DNA of 64,000 nt from Flavobacteriaceae bacterium UBA2765. Its GTDB lineage: Bacteria > Bacteroidota > Bacteroidia > Flavobacteriales > Flavobacteriaceae. Positions 8,978 to 18,443 of the stretch are shown in pieces. The position numbers and the translations under genes were made by a program. The notes beneath the pieces were generated by a model, which was not told where the DNA came from, searched no databases, and saw only the letters and a list, made by a program, of their open reading frames with translations. Location of the stretch: positions 56,592 through 120,591 of the forward strand of contig DEIV01000007.1 of assembly GCA_002352665.1 (NCBI GenBank), in the 5' to 3' direction. Within the stretch, counting starts at the first letter, position 1; each line of letters begins with the position of its first letter.

Positions 8978-9699
8978 ATATTTATGCATTTTCTAAAGCA
9001 TCCATAAAAAAATTAGCAATAAGGCAAACACTTTCTATTTATCCCATACTTATAAGTGTTTTGATTGCGATGTATTTTATAATAAATCATATTGAAGGCG
9101 AAAAGGAAATGGAAAAACCATCTACGTTAATCATAATGATTAGCGTTGGGATTTTCATGTTAGTTGGAGGTTTTTTTTCAAGTAGAAAAGCAGTATCAAA
9201 AGTATTATTAGAAACTAAATTCATTCTAGAAGATGATGCTATTAGAAAAGAGATACCAAATGGTAAAGACATTGAAATTTTCTTTAGAAATATTAAAACC
9301 CTGCAACATACTAAAAAAGGAATTTTAATAAAATCTCCAAAAAAGCAATTATTTATTCCTGTTGAATTGACAAACTTCAAAGAGTTAGAATCTAAGATTA
9401 AAAATAAAACGTACACTGGGATACAGAACTTTGATACTAAATATAAAATAAATGATACACTATTAAAAAATTTTGCCGCAATTGGTACTCTCATTTTATT
9501 AGTTGCCACATTAATACTTGAAAGAAAAACACAAAAATTATTGGCTGGTATACCTTTAATTTCAGTACTTATTTTTGCTATTTATGATGAGTTAAAAAAT
9601 AAAGAAAAAGCAAGTTTATCTAGTGGAATGTTGGCTAAAGGTACTTTGATAATACTATCACTAATTGCATATTTAATTTACATTGTTATTTATTCCTAA
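8974..9699 (+). CDS. Membrane protein with possible PH-like domain
   Basis: 241 residues with two membrane segments at about 20-40 and 50-68, a soluble middle region, and two more segments at about 172-205 and 222-240. The soluble middle, with the strand pattern IEIFFRNIKTL..KKGILIKS..KQLFIPVEL followed by a helix, resembles a bacterial PH-like domain, but the match is only structural in feel. Coupled to the upstream DKNYY lipoprotein by a 4-base overlap. Hypothetical. Confidence 0.6.
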   Translation: MNIYAFSKASIKKLAIRQTLSIYPILISVLIAMYFIINHIEGEKEMEKPSTLIIMISVGIFMLVGGFFSSRKAVSKVLLETKFILEDDAIRKEIPNGKDIEIFFRNIKTLQHTKKGILIKSPKKQLFIPVELTNFKELESKIKNKTYTGIQNFDTKYKINDTLLKNFAAIGTLILLVATLILERKTQKLLAGIPLISVLIFAIYDELKNKEKASLSSGMLAKGTLIILSLIAYLIYIVIYS

Positions 9700-10165
9700 T
9701 TTAATTATTTATAAGATTAAACCCAAAACAAACCTTATAACTATTCAACTCTTATTGCTTGCCATATTATGCTCACAAGTCAATTCGTGGATTATAAACA
9801 TAAACAACACAAATATTGCATATAATAAATAATAAACATTTCTAAGACTTAAAGAGCGTAATATTGCAGAGTCAATTAGCATAAAGTTTCTTAAAAAAGA
9901 AGCTTCAGAAAATATTGAAATTATTAGAAATACTAATCGCAAGATGCATAAAGTATCTAATTCTGCTGTTTTCATAACAATTCCATTCCAAGGCGTATTG
10001 ATTATCCTTATTTTACTTTTAAGTTTTAGTTTAAAAATTAATAAAATAGGTGTAGTTTTAAAAACTGCTACAAATATACATCCAGTGCTAACGAATATTG
10101 ATTAGCCCTTCCTTTACTCTAATTTACAGATTATTTTTATCATTGTAAAATGTGAAAAACACATA
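9700..10165. other. Stretch without intact gene
   Basis: 466 bases with no intact coding region. It holds the degraded gene described at 9712-10105. No terminator or promoter is convincing. Confidence 0.5.
9712..10105 (+). pseudogene. Degraded gene with signal peptide and membrane segment
   Basis: Reading from 9712, one frame gives YKIKPKTNLIT then a signal-like core LLLLAILCSQVNS, with no start codon (the first codons look like a damaged ATG-AAG). It stops near 9833. Another frame then continues as a helical segment (LRLKERNIAESISIKFL) and a membrane segment (GVLIILILLLSFSL), ending at TAG 10103-10105. Together they look like one exported or membrane protein broken by a lost start and by stops or a frameshift. 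The family is not recognisable. Confidence 0.4.
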
Positions 10166-10738
10166 ATGATAAAGAGTATGATTAATTCAGAAAAAAAAAG
10201 TGCCTTAATAAATGTAGAAAGACTAATTATTTATACAGTTGTTTTATTAGTGCTTGTTGTATTTGTTTTACAAACAGATTACTCTATTCTAACAATAGTT
10301 CCATTTACATTACTATATTTTTTTATCATTATTTTTAATATTATATTACCTTTTCTGAAAGAGAAACAACAGAAAAATAACTTAAGGAATGATGCTATTT
10401 TCTTTTCTAATACATCACCTATTAATGTTGATAAATTAAAAAAAATAGCTGCTAAAAATTATTATTTTGATGAAGCTTTTTTCTACTATATTAATGATAT
10501 GACAAAAAAAACAATTGCAATACCATTTCTAGATATATTAGAAGTTACCAAGACAAGCACTGTAAATAATAATGTTTGCAAATGGAGAGTTATAGCAATA
10601 TGTAATGATAAGAAAGTTAGCTATACATTTAAACATAACTACTTTTTTTGGAATAGTAATTTTCCAGATTTTTTAGACGAAGTAAAGAGAGTGAATCCGA
10701 AAGTAAATATCTCAACGTTTAATCTTTGGAATAAATAA
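10166..10738 (+). CDS. Small membrane protein, possible PH-like C-terminus
   Basis: 190 residues: two membrane segments at about 20-40 and 45-66, then a soluble domain of about 115 residues rich in aromatic residues, with strands and a final helix (PDFLDEVKR). The layout resembles the neighbours at 8974 and 10760, so the three may be distant relatives. A second ATG lies four codons downstream. Function unknown. Confidence 0.6.
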   Translation: MIKSMINSEKKSALINVERLIIYTVVLLVLVVFVLQTDYSILTIVPFTLLYFFIIIFNIILPFLKEKQQKNNLRNDAIFFSNTSPINVDKLKKIAAKNYYFDEAFFYYINDMTKKTIAIPFLDILEVTKTSTVNNNVCKWRVIAICNDKKVSYTFKHNYFFWNSNFPDFLDEVKRVNPKVNISTFNLWNK

Positions 10739-10759
10739 TCATTATAAAATTTAAAGACA

Positions 10760-11374
10760 ATGGATAAGTTCATCATTAACCCAACAGCATTAATAAAAAA
10801 CATCTTAATTACTAATAATTATATTAGAATTACAGATGAAGATTATAAAACAAAAGACTACTTTTTAGAAAAACTCAATTCTGCTAAAAAAGGAATCTTA
10901 GATACAATTCATCAAATTGAATATGAAAAAATATTAAAAGTTGTACCTTTTACAAAAGAGAATGCTTTTCAAATCTTTTTTAATGAAAACGATAAGAATA
11001 AAAAAACCTACTTAAAATTTAATACACTAGAAGAATTTAATGAAGTTTTAAATTTTATAATAACTAAGACTCACTTAAGAAAAGACCTAGTTAAAATAAA
11101 GAGCTTTGAATCATATAAAACGCAACTTATAGCCACTTCAATGTCAATACTACTATTTGTTCTAATTTATATTGATGCTCTACATGTTGAGAAAGGAGAA
11201 ATAGTTGACACAACTGGGCGTAGGAGTGGTGTGAAGAAAATGTTACTTTCATTGGCAGAAACTCTAGGTACAACAAATACCATTATTTTAGGTGCAATAA
11301 TTACCATGATCCTTGCTGTTTGGACTGTTACAGCCTACAAAAAAGGAAATACAACTAAAGAAATATATATTTAA
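10760..11374 (+). CDS. Membrane protein with soluble N-terminal domain
   Basis: 204 residues: an N-terminal soluble domain (1-110) with a strand-rich, PH-like look ending in a helix (LEEFNEVLNFI). Two membrane segments follow at about 126-145 and 176-196. It begins 21 bases after the previous gene and ends one base before the following lipoprotein, so it sits inside a run of co-transcribed genes. No catalytic motif. Hypothetical. Confidence 0.6.
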   Translation: MDKFIINPTALIKNILITNNYIRITDEDYKTKDYFLEKLNSAKKGILDTIHQIEYEKILKVVPFTKENAFQIFFNENDKNKKTYLKFNTLEEFNEVLNFIITKTHLRKDLVKIKSFESYKTQLIATSMSILLFVLIYIDALHVEKGEIVDTTGRRSGVKKMLLSLAETLGTTNTIILGAIITMILAVWTVTAYKKGNTTKEIYI

Positions 11375-11375
11375 A

Positions 11376-11960
11376 ATGCATGTAAATTTACATGAAATGA
11401 TTGCAGTAGTGACTTTGATTATAACCTGTTTATTCTTTTTTGTTTCATGTGGCACTGGCTTAAAAGTAAGTAAAACAAATTATAAAAAGATGGATAATAA
11501 TTTTTCAGCAACCTTTATAAATAGTTTTTATAAAACAAGAACAGCTATTCCAGGTTTATCATCTGATATTTCTGATGAATGTAAAACAACTATTGCCTCA
11601 CTTTTAAGACTTCGTGATGTAAAGAAGTCTCAAACAGATCCTATAACATTTAAACTAAATACTGATAAAAATTTATTAGTCACCTATATGGATAGTATAC
11701 AAATTCAAAAAACAAAAATATTCAAGAGTAAACTTCGTAAAAGAGGTTATTATGAATATTTTCATTATAAAGAAAGAGTTGAAATACCACCGCTTTTTCC
11801 AATAATTTATGGCGAAGCACTTATTTCTAGACTTCGTTTGGGCTTCTCTAACAACAATCTAGTTATTGATGATTATTAAATTTCTAATGGGAATATATTC
11901 ATTTTTGCTGATGGCAACTCATATAGAGAACAATATTATTTTAAACCAATAGATCAATAA
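11376..11960 (+). pseudogene. Lipoprotein gene interrupted by in-frame TAA near its 3' end
   Basis: The start is taken at 11376, one base after the previous stop, because this gives a lipoprotein signal ending at Cys25 (FFVSC). The longer upstream frame would bury that signal. The frame stops at TAA 11877-11879 (167 aa) but then continues in the same frame for 26 codons (ISNGNIFIFADGNSYR...) to a second TAA at 11958-11960. The continuation reads like ordinary protein, so the first stop is probably a mutation of a sense codon such as AAA. The product may still be made as a slightly short lipoprotein. Family unknown. Confidence 0.55.
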
Positions 11961-11998
11961 ATTGAAACTATATATATCATTTACATAAATAATAAGTA

Positions 11999-13036
11999 AT
12001 GAAAAAAATAATAATAATTGCCATATTTTTTTTGGTGTTAATGCTGCTTTACAACTATGTAGGTGTGGTACGTAACTCCATTGCAAAGGCATTTTTATCA
12101 AATTCTTTTAATGAATATTCATTTTTATCAGAAAATAAAGTTGATTCTGAAGACTATCAAATTAAAAAAATTATTGACGGTGAGTTAGATCAAAAAATTT
12201 TGTTTAATACTCTTACTCAAGAATTTATTATAACGATAAGAGATTCAGATTATGATAGAAATAATCAAGGTTGGTACGCATTATGGAAAATTGATAAAAA
12301 AGGACAAGTAATAGATAGTTTAAGTTCTAAAAACGGGATGAGTCCTATCGGCATCTATTTTGAAGAAGATCATTATGTAGATTGGGTAGAGTCAGGAAGC
12401 AAAGCTAAGAAAGAATATAAACAGATAATAAATTTTGATAGTATTGCAAGTGCTGATTTTAATTATTTTGTTGAAAAAGCTGAAATTATTGAATATGATG
12501 GTGATTATGAGAACAAAAAAGTAAATTGTTATCTTAAAATTGAAGATAGTTGGATTGTTTTTGAATCTAAAAAAGGTTATGAAGATTATTTTTCAAATCC
12601 TGAAAAATTTTATAAACATAAAACAAAAACTACAAGTTGGCTTCTAGTCTTAGAAGACAAGATTAAACCATTTCATAAATGGAAGGATATAAATAGTTAT
12701 ATATATCTACAAAAATTTGTAGGAGAATCTCGAGAATTTAAATCTTTTTATGATATCAATAACACTAGTAGATCAGGTTGGAATGGTACTGGTTATTTTT
12801 CTTTATGGCATAATTCAAGTCTCTTGCATTTCAAATCTTATACATTTAAATCAAGTTTTGGCTTTGATCCGGATATTTCTATATATGCCCCTCCAAACAA
12901 TTACGGAGATCATACAAGAAAAATTGATATCGCATTTATTTCATTAAGTAAGAGAATGAAAAGTAATAGAGATTATAAAGAAGTTGGTGTTTATGTAATT
13001 TGTAATAAAGATAAAATTAATAATAATGAAGATTAA
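11999..13036 (+). CDS. Membrane-anchored protein of unknown function
   Basis: 345 residues with an N-terminal hydrophobic segment (4-22) that lacks a clear cleavage site and may act as an anchor. The remainder is soluble, rich in Tyr, Asp and Lys, with a WYALWKIDKKGQVIDSL segment typical of exported beta-rich proteins of this phylum. No known domain recognised. The end of the gene overlaps the start of the following broken gene (ATG at 13026). Confidence 0.6.
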   Translation: MKKIIIIAIFFLVLMLLYNYVGVVRNSIAKAFLSNSFNEYSFLSENKVDSEDYQIKKIIDGELDQKILFNTLTQEFIITIRDSDYDRNNQGWYALWKIDKKGQVIDSLSSKNGMSPIGIYFEEDHYVDWVESGSKAKKEYKQIINFDSIASADFNYFVEKAEIIEYDGDYENKKVNCYLKIEDSWIVFESKKGYEDYFSNPEKFYKHKTKTTSWLLVLEDKIKPFHKWKDINSYIYLQKFVGESREFKSFYDINNTSRSGWNGTGYFSLWHNSSLLHFKSYTFKSSFGFDPDISIYAPPNNYGDHTRKIDIAFISLSKRMKSNRDYKEVGVYVICNKDKINNNED

Positions 13037-13486
13037 CACAATTTTAATGATCTTAGCTTTAGTAATATGCTATTCAGCTACAGCTCAATAGACAAAAGAA
13101 AATACTTTTGTAAATACCCACAAAGACATGAAAGATTTATTAACTGAAAATAGGTGGGAGTCAAACCAAATTTTTGGAACTGATGTTGAAACATTCCAAC
13201 TTAAAGAAGTTATTCCTAAAAAATTTGCAGGATACCTGACAACATTTACAGACACTATGACTTTTACAAGTCGTTATACAGCACCTTGTGGTAATGATGA
13301 AGAATTAGGAAGAATGAATATTGGTAGATATAAATTATTTAGCCCTAATAAAATTGAAATAATTGTAGAAACAGAGATGTTACCTAATGGATTAAATATG
13401 TCAACAGAAAAACTAAATTCTAAAAATTTGTCTTTATAATTTCAAAATCAGAAAACAAATTAATTCTTACTAAAGAAAAAAACTAA
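13026..13486 (+). pseudogene. Exported lipocalin-like protein gene with TAG stop and frameshift
   Basis: ATG at 13026 opens a signal peptide ending SATAQ, immediately followed by an in-frame TAG at 13089-13091. The same frame then runs on as the body (TKENTFVNTHKDMKDLL...), so the signal and body belong together. Near the 3' end the frame stops at 13437-13439. The alternative frame gives FVFIISKSENKLILTKEKN up to TAA 13484-13486, a plausible C-terminus; loss of one A from the A-run near 13420 would explain the shift. Two lesions make this a pseudogene. The body (initiation possible only at Met 13128) resembles small lipocalin-like exported proteins, but only weakly. Confidence 0.65.
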
Positions 13487-13496
13487 TCGAGAAATA

Positions 13497-15125
13497 ATGA
13501 AATACATAATATATCTATATTTTATAATTTATTCAATGCTATCTTGTACACTAGTTATATCACAAGAAATAACTTTAAGCATGATAGCCGAACAATAAAA
13601 GTTATGCAAAGCAGATTACTTGGTTAAGCGTATTGATGAAAATATTCATAAGTTGGATACACTTTCACTTCAAGAGATAAAGAATATTTATGAAGAGAAT
13701 TATCATTATTACGCTAATAATAAGGAAAAGATTATAATGAATTATAATCAATGGCTCAAAAAAGAAGATTCACTTTTTAATTCATTACAAAAACGATATA
13801 AAACTGAAGATGAAAAAACAATAACTAAAGAGGATACCTATTTAAATTTGGTAAATAATAACCATCTCATGTATAGAGATACTTTACAAAATGGTGTCTA
13901 TTTTGAACAAATTTTCAAAAATAAAACACATGCTATAAAAATGATTGGAAGAAATAATGGAAGTACTGTTTATAATTTTTCTTCCGATAAAACAATTAGC
14001 CCATTTTATTTTTTAAATTTTGATTCAAAAAGAGAAGCTAATATTACAAATATCTATTATCACGATTCTCAAGAAAAGAATGTGCCAATAAAATTAGATA
14101 ATTATGGTATTCAACTCAATCCCATTCCTATTCCTCTATTGAAACATGTTGACAGTATTGATTTACATATTACAGTAAAATATCTAACAAAAGTTGATAC
14201 ATTACGTTTTAATATAAATGAGATTGGAGTTGAAAAAAAAGGATTTTCACTATTGAAGATGGAAGATAATTATCTTGAATATTCTGCACCTTATAATTAC
14301 AGTAGCTATTATAGAGGGAAAGTTCTTGAAGAAGAATTTTACAATGAAAAAGGAGAGGTTTTAGATGAAAAGTATGGTATAACAAATATTACTATAGAAA
14401 ATGCTGAAGATAGTTATCTAAAAAGATTAGGATATTTTGAAAATTCATATCTTTTAATTAAAGGGTTAAAAAAACGAGAGAATATTTACAATGCATTAAA
14501 ATATATTGAGCTACTACGTACAAACAAATATTTGCAATCAAATACAAAACAACGTCAGGTTCTAGAGGGCAATGTTAAATCATTAAAGTTGTATATAGAA
14601 AATCAAAGAGATTCCTTGTCTTTTGATGTGAGGATTAGAAATATTTCTCCTGCTAAAAACATGTATGTTCATAGATTTAATGATAAAACTGAATTTATAG
14701 ATAAAAACGGTAAAATGCTTTTTCAAATTCCTAGTGATATCTCATTTTTATACAGCTCATCCGGGAGAAACTACTCTGAAAACTATTTTTATGTAACAGA
14801 TAGTGAAAACATAAAAACTTACTATTTTTTGGATTCAAAAAATAAAATTAAAGTAAAATTACCCAATAAAGAAATAGGTTTTGTCTGCCCATCTTTGCTA
14901 TACGCGATTGGTTCAGATAATAAAATGCAACTTATGAGTACTGACCAAAATAAGGTGCTACTAGATAAATATTTTATATATTTTCAAAAATACCATTATA
15001 TAGAAAAGAGTATACAAATGCATACACAAGAAAATATTTATTACCTATTCGACCAAAACAACCAACTAATAAATCCCAAGACTTCCACACCAATAACAAA
15101 AATTACTTTAAAAAAAATAGAATGA
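13497..15125 (+). pseudogene. Large exported protein gene with in-frame TAA after the signal peptide
   Basis: ATG at 13497 gives a signal peptide (about 1-23, ending VISQ) and ten more residues. An in-frame TAA follows at 13596-13598, and the frame then stays open for 500 codons to 15125. The only start after the stop is TTG at 13620, which would give a protein without export signal, so the gene is more likely inactivated. The body shows no known domain. The 3' end overlaps the next start by 4 bases (ATGA). Confidence 0.6.
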
Positions 15126-16681
15126 AAAGTTTAGTTAGCGTACACTTGATAATAATGTTAGTTATTTCAAATCTATATGTAATTGCCCAAGCTGAAAAAA
15201 GTATGGTGCAACCTGAATATAGTATAGGTGATTATGGCATATCGCTAAAAAATAAAAAAATTGGCAGACTAGAATATTATGATTGTAGTGACGAGAATTA
15301 CCATGCAGAATGCTATGGTTATTTTGAAATACCTGAAGTGAATTTTAAAACTACTTGTCTATATATAATTGGTAAGGAAGTATTATTGGTTGAAGATCAG
15401 GCTTTCGATACAAATACACTACAAGCCATTGAATTGGGAAGGTCTTGGAAAGAAGCTACAAAAAAAGATGCATTGTATTTTGATAAAAACGGTTTATATA
15501 GAAGGCTATTTGCACAAAATAAAATTATAGATTTAAAAGAATATACCCATTTAGAAAGTCACTTTTTCACAAAAGGGAAAGAATTGTTTTTTGCTGATAT
15601 TTATGGGTTTTATAAAATTGATAAAACTCAAAAATTAGATTTTAAGAGTATAAAACTAATTGCAGGAAATTACTTTATGGATAAAAATGGATTTTATTTC
15701 TCCAATATTTACAGTGTTGATAATGGTGGAGAAATTGACCGTATCGAGTATATTAAAATTCAAGATAGCGTTGCAAACCCAGAAATTAGTATTACTGATG
15801 ATTATTGTGTAATAAATAAAAAAGTTTATACACTACACAGTCAGTTGCAAGAACTCAATTTAGATTACCGTAAAATACAGAAATTAGTGATTGATGAGTA
15901 TGACGGAAAAATAGTGCTTTCTGATGGTCTTAACGTTTATCATCGCTACCAATCTAATTATACTTTTGAAAAAATTGATTGCAATAGTGAAAATAAAAGA
16001 AAAAAATTGTATTGTTTAGAAAAAGAATTTTCAAAAATAAGATTGTTAAGAGATACTGAATACAATGAGTATCATTTTGATATTGATAATGGAATACTCT
16101 ATTTTGATAAAAAAGATTCGAAAATGGAATTCGAAAACCCTAGTGGTACTATTTTCGAATTTGAAGATGGTTATTATCTATATGATGATAATTGGTACGT
16201 AACTAGAATAAATGAAGTAAAGATTTGGGACTCTAATAAAGAGGCTTACCAAAATCTAGAAAGAGAAAATTATCAATTTGTTAGTAGAGAAAAATATTAT
16301 TATAAAGGAAAACTCTATGGAAGTCATTCAAGACTAGAACAGAAAAAATTTAATATTAATAGCTTAAAAACAATTAAAGCTTTTGGACGTGATTATATTG
16401 CTGATGATAAAATATTGATTGATTTTAACGAAAGTAAAAAACTGAATATAGCGAAGCTTAAAGTTTTAAAAATGTCAGATGGAGAGCCTACAAATTATCT
16501 TACTGATGGTAAAAATTTAGTTTATAAAAATCAACTAATTGAGAATTTTGAGAGTATCGATGTTAAAGTTGTCAATCAAGATTTATTAATAACTAAAAAT
16601 AATATTTACTCAAAAGGAGAAGTAATTAGTAGAGAAAAATTTAAGATCCCAATAAAATTTTTAAGTCATGAAAAAAAATAA
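15122..16681 (+). CDS. Exported DKNYY-repeat protein
   Basis: 519 residues with a signal peptide ending near residue 22 (VIAQ). Repeated motifs such as LYFDKNGLYRR, FFADIYGFYKI, YFMDKNGFYFS and FYYKGKLYG place it in the DKNYY family, in which each unit asks, in effect, for a residue-pair pattern D-K-N/D-x-Y-Y. It is probably an extended beta-rich exported protein. It is translationally coupled to the broken gene upstream and overlaps the start of a 43-codon ORF downstream. Function unknown. Confidence 0.7.
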   Translation: MKSLVSVHLIIMLVISNLYVIAQAEKSMVQPEYSIGDYGISLKNKKIGRLEYYDCSDENYHAECYGYFEIPEVNFKTTCLYIIGKEVLLVEDQAFDTNTLQAIELGRSWKEATKKDALYFDKNGLYRRLFAQNKIIDLKEYTHLESHFFTKGKELFFADIYGFYKIDKTQKLDFKSIKLIAGNYFMDKNGFYFSNIYSVDNGGEIDRIEYIKIQDSVANPEISITDDYCVINKKVYTLHSQLQELNLDYRKIQKLVIDEYDGKIVLSDGLNVYHRYQSNYTFEKIDCNSENKRKKLYCLEKEFSKIRLLRDTEYNEYHFDIDNGILYFDKKDSKMEFENPSGTIFEFEDGYYLYDDNWYVTRINEVKIWDSNKEAYQNLERENYQFVSREKYYYKGKLYGSHSRLEQKKFNINSLKTIKAFGRDYIADDKILIDFNESKKLNIAKLKVLKMSDGEPTNYLTDGKNLVYKNQLIENFESIDVKVVNQDLLITKNNIYSKGEVISREKFKIPIKFLSHEKK

Positions 16682-16799
16682 AACCTTCCTATTTATTCTT
16701 TTAGTTTTAATACATTTTTCAGGATACAATCAAGAAGAATTTTCTGAGGTATTCAAATTTACATTAACTCCTAACAAATATATATTAGTTTATTATTAA
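16668..16799 (+). CDS. 43-residue exported peptide or truncated gene start
   Basis: A short frame starting inside the end of the DKNYY gene (14-base overlap) encodes a good signal peptide (KTFLFILLVLIHFSGYNQ) and about 24 further residues. It is either a small secreted peptide or the surviving 5' end of a gene whose rest is lost; the neighbouring pseudogenes favour the second view. Confidence 0.4.
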   Translation: MKKNKTFLFILLVLIHFSGYNQEEFSEVFKFTLTPNKYILVYY

Positions 16800-16871
16800 A
16801 GCACAAATTCTCACTAATTTTATAGTATGAAAAGAATCAAATTATAATTTTGAAAACAGCAAGTGTAAAAA

Positions 16872-18158
16872 ATGAAAAAAAATATTTTCATAATAATATT
16901 ATTTTGTCTAGTAGTTGACTTTTTGAATGCTCAAAATCATAAAGCATATTATAAAAATGGACAATTAAGAGAAATAGGAACTTTAAAAAACGAAAAAGAG
17001 ATAGGTGAATGGAAATGGTATTTTGAAAATGGTCAGTTAGAATCTGTAGGTAGTTATGAAAAAGGTCATCAAACGGGACAGTGGAAAGAATATTATAGCA
17101 ATGGAAAATTAAGAAGAATTAGAAATTTTATCAACGGGTTTTTAATAGGAAAATCAACTACTTATCATTTAAATGGAAGGATTATGTTAGCAGGAAGTTA
17201 TGATGATAATGGTGAAAAGATTGGCGTATGGAAAAAGTACCATTCAGATGAAAAACTTATAGGAATTTCAATCTGTAAAAATGGAAAAGAGTTTAAAAAT
17301 GGAGAATGGAAATACTACGATGAAGATGGGAAAATAAAGAAAATTGAAAACTATAATTACGGAGTTAAGACTGGCAAATGGGAATTTTATGATTACTACG
17401 GTAGTATTTATTCCATTGAATATTACAAAAATGGAAAAGAAACTGGAGAGTGGAAGATGTTTAATGCTAATGGGCAGATTAAATCAATAAAAAACTTTAG
17501 CAATGGAAAACTAAATGGGTTAAGGAAAGAGCATTATAGTACAGGAGTAGTTATTACAAAAAATTATAAAGATGACAGACTCCATGGCGAATGGAATTCA
17601 TGTAAAGAGAATGGGGTTTGTTTTGAAATAGGTTATTATAAACATGATGAAAAGCATGGAAATTGGACTGATTTTTATGATAACGGGCAAATCGAAAAGG
17701 TGCAATTGTGGAAAGAGAATAAATTAATGGAGGTCATTTCTTATTTTGACGATAAGGGAATGCCTTTAGATAAAGGCACCTTAAAAGATGGTAATGGTAC
17801 CGTAAAAAAGTATTATGCTGATGGTGAGTTAATATCTATAACAGAATATGTAAATGGTGAAGAGTTTGACTGGAATAATTCAGGCCAACTCAACAACTTA
17901 GCATGGAATGCCTATGAAAATGAAACCGATAATGAAATACTAAAAAAAGCTATAAAATGGATACAACGTTCCATTGAGTTAGATAAAAATTACTATAATG
18001 TTGATACTTTTGCAGCTTTACTATATAAAACGGGTAACTTTAAACAAGCATTAACTAATGCTGAACAAGCTATAAAAATTGCAAAAAAAGAGGAGTATGA
18101 TTACAGTTCTACAACAAAGCTTATTGAACTGATACATTTGAAAATGAAAAAATATTAA
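16872..18158 (+). CDS. Exported MORN-variant protein with C-terminal TPR
   Basis: 428 residues: signal peptide 1-20 (LNAQ), then about 13 MORN-variant repeats (for example YYKNGQLREIGTLKNEKEIG, YFENGQLESVGSYEKG) to about residue 325. A C-terminal TPR-like helical domain follows (AIKWIQRSIELDKNYYNVDT, then LLYKTGNFKQALTNAEQAIK). The C-terminal domain is clearly homologous to that of the 1289-residue protein encoded next, so the two are paralogues. The domain mix suggests an exported protein-binding scaffold. A hairpin terminator follows the gene. Confidence 0.82.
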   Translation: MKKNIFIIILFCLVVDFLNAQNHKAYYKNGQLREIGTLKNEKEIGEWKWYFENGQLESVGSYEKGHQTGQWKEYYSNGKLRRIRNFINGFLIGKSTTYHLNGRIMLAGSYDDNGEKIGVWKKYHSDEKLIGISICKNGKEFKNGEWKYYDEDGKIKKIENYNYGVKTGKWEFYDYYGSIYSIEYYKNGKETGEWKMFNANGQIKSIKNFSNGKLNGLRKEHYSTGVVITKNYKDDRLHGEWNSCKENGVCFEIGYYKHDEKHGNWTDFYDNGQIEKVQLWKENKLMEVISYFDDKGMPLDKGTLKDGNGTVKKYYADGELISITEYVNGEEFDWNNSGQLNNLAWNAYENETDNEILKKAIKWIQRSIELDKNYYNVDTFAALLYKTGNFKQALTNAEQAIKIAKKEEYDYSSTTKLIELIHLKMKKY

Positions 18159-18183
18159 TTTTAGAAGATTATTCCAAAATCTA

Positions 18184-18207
18184 AAAACTGCATTATTGCG
18201 GTTTTTT
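18184..18207 (+). terminator. Hairpin terminator after the 16872 gene
   Basis: AAAACTGC pairs with GCGGTTTT around ATTATT (one G-T pair) and runs into seven T residues. Confidence 0.75.
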
Positions 18208-18339
18208 TATGCTCATCAATTCAAGCGAATATAAACTAACAACTTACATAAATATATTGGTACTTTAGTTATAGCTCTTTACAAACTAATTTTGAAATGG
18301 AAAATGACAATAATTGCTTAATAAATAGGTTATTGATAT

Positions 18340-18430
18340 GAAATCTAATATTGAAATGAAAAAAAATATAGACTTACCATTTATGTTTTTGATGGTTAAT
18401 TAAGGAAAAAATTAACAGCTATTAAAAGGG
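18340..18430 (+). pseudogene. Decayed copy of the SH3 segment of the 18444 gene
   Basis: The frame reading LTIYVFDG-stop-LRKKL matches AYVFDGYLNKEL of the SH3-like region inside the downstream giant gene (nucleotides near 20149-20185). Here a TAA replaces the tyrosine codon, and frameshifts break the flanks. The preceding ATTGAAATG segment also lines up with the same parental region. It is a remnant of a tandem duplicate. Confidence 0.5.
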
Positions 18431-18443
18431 AAAAAGTCAACAA

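Noticed and set aside
9745..9975. Minus-strand 76-codon frame in the 9.7-10.1 kb gap
   Set aside because: The plus strand shows better coding signs (signal peptide, membrane segment), so the minus frame is probably a shadow of a decayed gene.
11313..11375. Longer N-terminus for the 11376 lipoprotein
   Set aside because: It would overlap the preceding gene by 62 bases and bury the lipoprotein signal.
13620..15125. Reading the 501-codon frame as an intact gene starting at TTG
   Set aside because: An upstream ATG with a signal peptide is in the same frame, separated by one TAA; the TTG start would make an exported protein without export signal.
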